The position numbers and the translations under genes were made by a program. This document shows positions 62,050 to 64,000 of a stretch of 64,000 nt of DNA, piece after piece (the stretch's first letter is position 1; each line of letters opens with the position of its first letter). The notes beneath the pieces are model-generated. The model saw nothing but the letters and a program-made list of their open reading frames with translations, did no database searches and was not told where the DNA came from. Source of the stretch: JBDSKH01 sp050245915 (GTDB taxonomy: Bacteria; Actinomycetota; Actinomycetes; Actinomycetales; Microbacteriaceae); assembly GCA_050245915.1 (NCBI GenBank), contig JBFWWZ010000004.1:41765-105764 (forward strand), in the 5' to 3' direction.

Positions 62050-63198
62050 CTACCGCAGCAGCAGGTTGGGCTGCAGGAGGTACTTGTAGTTGTCCGCGCC
62101 CGGCTGGTCTTTCGACGACTGGCTCGTGATCAGCACCGGTCCGGGTTTGTTGGGGTTCTCGGTCTTGGTGAACGAGATCCGCACGAACTCCGAGTGCACA
62201 GCGCCGAGCCCGTCGAGCAGGAACGACGGTTTCAGCGACACGACGGTGTCTTCGCCGTGGAGATGCGCGTCGATGGTCTCCGACGCCTGGGCCTGCTCGG
62301 AGCCCGCTGCTTCGAGGGTGAGGCCGTCGATCGAGAACGTGAAACGCAGCGCGGCTTCGCGTTCCAGCACCAGCGACACACGGCGGGTGGCCTCGATCAG
62401 CTCGGCCGTGTTCAGCACCGCGTAGTTGTCGACCTCTTCGGGGAAGAGTCGCTTCACCGGCGGAAAGTTGCCCTTGATCAGCAGCGAGGTGACGGTGCGC
62501 TTGTCGGCGCTGAACGCGATCAGCTCGCGTTCATCGGTGCGGACGATCGACACGGCGACGGTGCCGGCGTGCTGGAACGTCTTGCCCACTTCGCTGAGGG
62601 TGCGGGCCGGGATGAGCGCGGTGGTGCCTTCGGGCGTGGGGGTGTTGCCGGCATCCCAGTCGATGTCGCGGACGGCGACCCGGTAGCGGTCGGTCGCCAC
62701 GAGCGACAGCGTGTTGTCGCCGACCTCGAGCTGGACGCCCGTGATCACCGGGGTGACATCGTCTCGGGATGCTGCGACGGCCACCTGCGCGACCGCGGCC
62801 GCGAAATCCTCGGCGGGGAGCACACCCGTGCGCTCATCCACCTGAGGAAGAGTCGGGTACTCCTCCACCGGCATGCTCAGCAGGGTGAAGCGCGCGGACC
62901 CGCAGCTGACGACGATCTTGCCCTCGTCGGTCGAGAACTGCACCGGGGCGTTCGGGAGGCGGCTGGCGATGTCGGCGAGCAGCCGGCCGGAGACGAGCGC
63001 GGTTCCGGTCTCATCGACCTCCGCGGCGATCTCGGTGCGCGAGGACACCTCGTAGTCGAACGACGACAGGACGAGTGCGCCGTCGACGGCCTCGAGGAGC
63101 ACGCCACTCAGGATGGGCTGGGTCGTGCGCTGAGGAAGGAGCTTCACGGCGAACGACACGGCCTCGCTGAAAACATCCCGGTTGACGTGGAATCTCAC
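62050..63198 (-). CDS. dnaN: DNA polymerase III beta sliding clamp
   Basis: 382 residues from GTG with a strong RBS (GAAGGAGGG). Begins MRFHVNRDVFSEAVSFAVKLLPQRTTQPILSGVLLEA, and has three clamp domains, including LVATDRYRVAVRDI and KGNFPPVKRLFPEE. The C-terminal NYKYLLQPNLLLR replaces the usual xMPxR clamp end. First gene downstream of oriC; NucS in this window has a possible clamp-binding tail. Confidence 0.97.
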   Translation of the reverse strand: MRFHVNRDVFSEAVSFAVKLLPQRTTQPILSGVLLEAVDGALVLSSFDYEVSSRTEIAAEVDETGTALVSGRLLADIASRLPNAPVQFSTDEGKIVVSCGSARFTLLSMPVEEYPTLPQVDERTGVLPAEDFAAAVAQVAVAASRDDVTPVITGVQLEVGDNTLSLVATDRYRVAVRDIDWDAGNTPTPEGTTALIPARTLSEVGKTFQHAGTVAVSIVRTDERELIAFSADKRTVTSLLIKGNFPPVKRLFPEEVDNYAVLNTAELIEATRRVSLVLEREAALRFTFSIDGLTLEAAGSEQAQASETIDAHLHGEDTVVSLKPSFLLDGLGAVHSEFVRISFTKTENPNKPGPVLITSQSSKDQPGADNYKYLLQPNLLLR

Positions 63199-63612
63199 GC
63201 AACCCTCCTTCGTGTCGTGACCATTGGGGGGTCAATACTTCCACCCTGATCCTGGCACAGGGAAGGGGCGGTTCCCTCGGTGGGCGGTGGGCGGTGGCGC
63301 GACAGGCTCGAGTTGTGGACGACGGACGAGGAGATGGAGGAGTTAAGAGTCTTAACGCCTGTGGGAACTGTGGAGAACGGCGTCGTCGCCTTCTGGGAGA
63401 TGGGAACTACACGCGTGGAAGATGTGGGACGCGGTGTGAGCGACTCCACCGACCGGTGGATGACGCATTCGGCCCCTGATCGGTTCCCACAGATCGATTC
63501 GCTGTTGTGCACAGGCGACGAGGTTATCCACAAGTTCTCCACACCATGTGCAATCGTGATGTGAAGACCGATTTGTCCACTCCCCCGAACGGGGGTAGAC
63601 CGGTCAGCGCTC
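63199..63612. other. Replication origin oriC between dnaA and dnaN
   Basis: 414 bp non-coding. DnaA box candidates: TTATCCACA (63524-63532, perfect), TTGTGCACA (63505-63513), TTCTCCACA (63535-63543 and, inverted, 63369-63377), GTTCCCACA (63483-63491 and, inverted, 63360-63368), TTGTCCACT (63573-63581), inverted TCGTCCACA (63314-63322) and inverted CGTCCCACA (63423-63431). The only AT-rich spot is the palindrome GTTAAGAGTCTTAAC (63342-63356), a possible unwinding or regulatory site. It must also hold the dnaN promoter. Confidence 0.88.
63582..63595. terminator. Hairpin after dnaA
   Basis: CCCCC-GAAC-GGGGG directly past the dnaA stop codon on the minus strand. Short but perfect stem; a likely terminator or origin-boundary structure. 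Confidence 0.5.
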
Positions 63613-64000
63613 TCAGCCCAGCTTGTTGTACCGCTGGTTCTGCTTGATCCGGCTCGTGAGCTCGGTCACCTGGTTGTAGATCGAGCGACGCTCCTTCATC
63701 AGCTCGCTGATCTTCTTGTTCGCGTACATCACCGTGGTGTGGTCGCGGTTGCCGAACAGCTGCCCGATCTTCGGCAGCGACAGGCTCGTCATCTCGCGGC
63801 ACAGGTACATCGCAATCTGACGTGCCGTCGCGACGGCCTGCGACCGGCTCGAGCCGTAGAGGTCGTCGACCGACAGCGTGAAGTAGTCCGCGGTGTGATT
63901 GATGATGTCGGCCGGCGCGATCACGTTGTCGTCATAGATGGTGATCAGAACCTTGAGCACCGTCTGCACCAGCAGCAGATCGACCGGGGTGCGGTTGAGG
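63613..64000 (-). CDS. dnaA: Chromosomal replication initiator DnaA (partial, C-terminal domain)
   Basis: Only about the last 129 residues are visible; the gene continues beyond the right edge. Domain IV is clear: SRSQAVATARQIAMYLCREMTSLSLPKIGQLFGNRDHTTVMYANKKI, containing the DnaA-box-binding signature RDHTTVMYA. Upstream LNRTPVDLLLVQTVLKVLI belongs to the end of the AAA+ domain. It ends just before oriC, in the usual dnaA-oriC-dnaN order. Confidence 0.97.
   Translation of the reverse strand, partial: LNRTPVDLLLVQTVLKVLITIYDDNVIAPADIINHTADYFTLSVDDLYGSSRSQAVATARQIAMYLCREMTSLSLPKIGQLFGNRDHTTVMYANKKISELMKERRSIYNQVTELTSRIKQNQRYNKLG

Noticed and set aside
63195..63564. Short reading frames on both strands inside oriC
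   Set aside because: They span DnaA boxes and lack RBS and homology.

Overview
The window is chromosomal DNA of a high-GC actinobacterium. The protein sequences and gene order fit family Microbacteriaceae, most likely Microbacterium or a close relative (inference from resemblance; no database search was possible). It lies beside the replication origin. The right end carries dnaA (C-terminal part only), oriC, dnaN, gnd, recF, a DUF721 gene, gyrB, gyrA and a DUF3566 gene, all on the minus strand, followed by tRNA-Ile and tRNA-Ala.

Layout from left to right. Bases 1-8300 hold a partial FMN reductase divergent from a MarR regulator, an FAD oxidoreductase, two tandem small paralogues, a thioesterase, a DNA glycosylase, pfkA, a YhdH/AcuI-type reductase and small membrane proteins. 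Bases 8300-12200 hold a minus-strand haem locus (hemE, hemC, hemD) that looks degenerate: HemC lacks its cofactor cysteine, HemE lacks several active-site residues, and only the tail of a hemY-like gene remains. Three small envelope proteins sit inside this locus. Bases 12400-17500 hold a repetitive LAxTG surface protein, a class A beta-lactamase-like protein and an M13 peptidase. Bases 17500-32900 hold a MarR/GbsR-ABC exporter operon, a LacI-MFS pair with a clear operator, nucS, a HAD phosphatase, a type III PKS/methyltransferase/flavoprotein operon, a rhodanese, an MFS exporter, a molybdopterin oxidoreductase, a LysE exporter and a BASS transporter.

Bases 32900-43850 are the conserved actinobacterial growth and division block: tRNA-Leu, fhaA, fhaB, pstP, rodA, pbpA, pknA, pknB, a glutamine amidotransferase, a 52-residue membrane protein, srtE and crgA. 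The kinases, phosphatase and FHA proteins are expected to control the peptidoglycan synthases RodA and PbpA. SrtE is the candidate enzyme for anchoring the LAxTG protein. Next come two rhomboid-type proteins (one lacking the catalytic motif), a cyclophilin, an amphipathic protein and a lipoprotein. Bases 47800-54150 are a glycopolymer export and modification cluster (glycosyltransferase, ABC permease and ATPase, sugar aminotransferase, acetyltransferase, GT2) lying against the tRNA-Ala/tRNA-Ile pair, which looks like a strain-variable region.

The most notable observations are the active-site decay of the haem genes, two 87-bp elements with near-identical inverted ends, several well-defined operator palindromes, and the active/inactive rhomboid pair. 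No CRISPR array, insertion sequence or prophage was seen.
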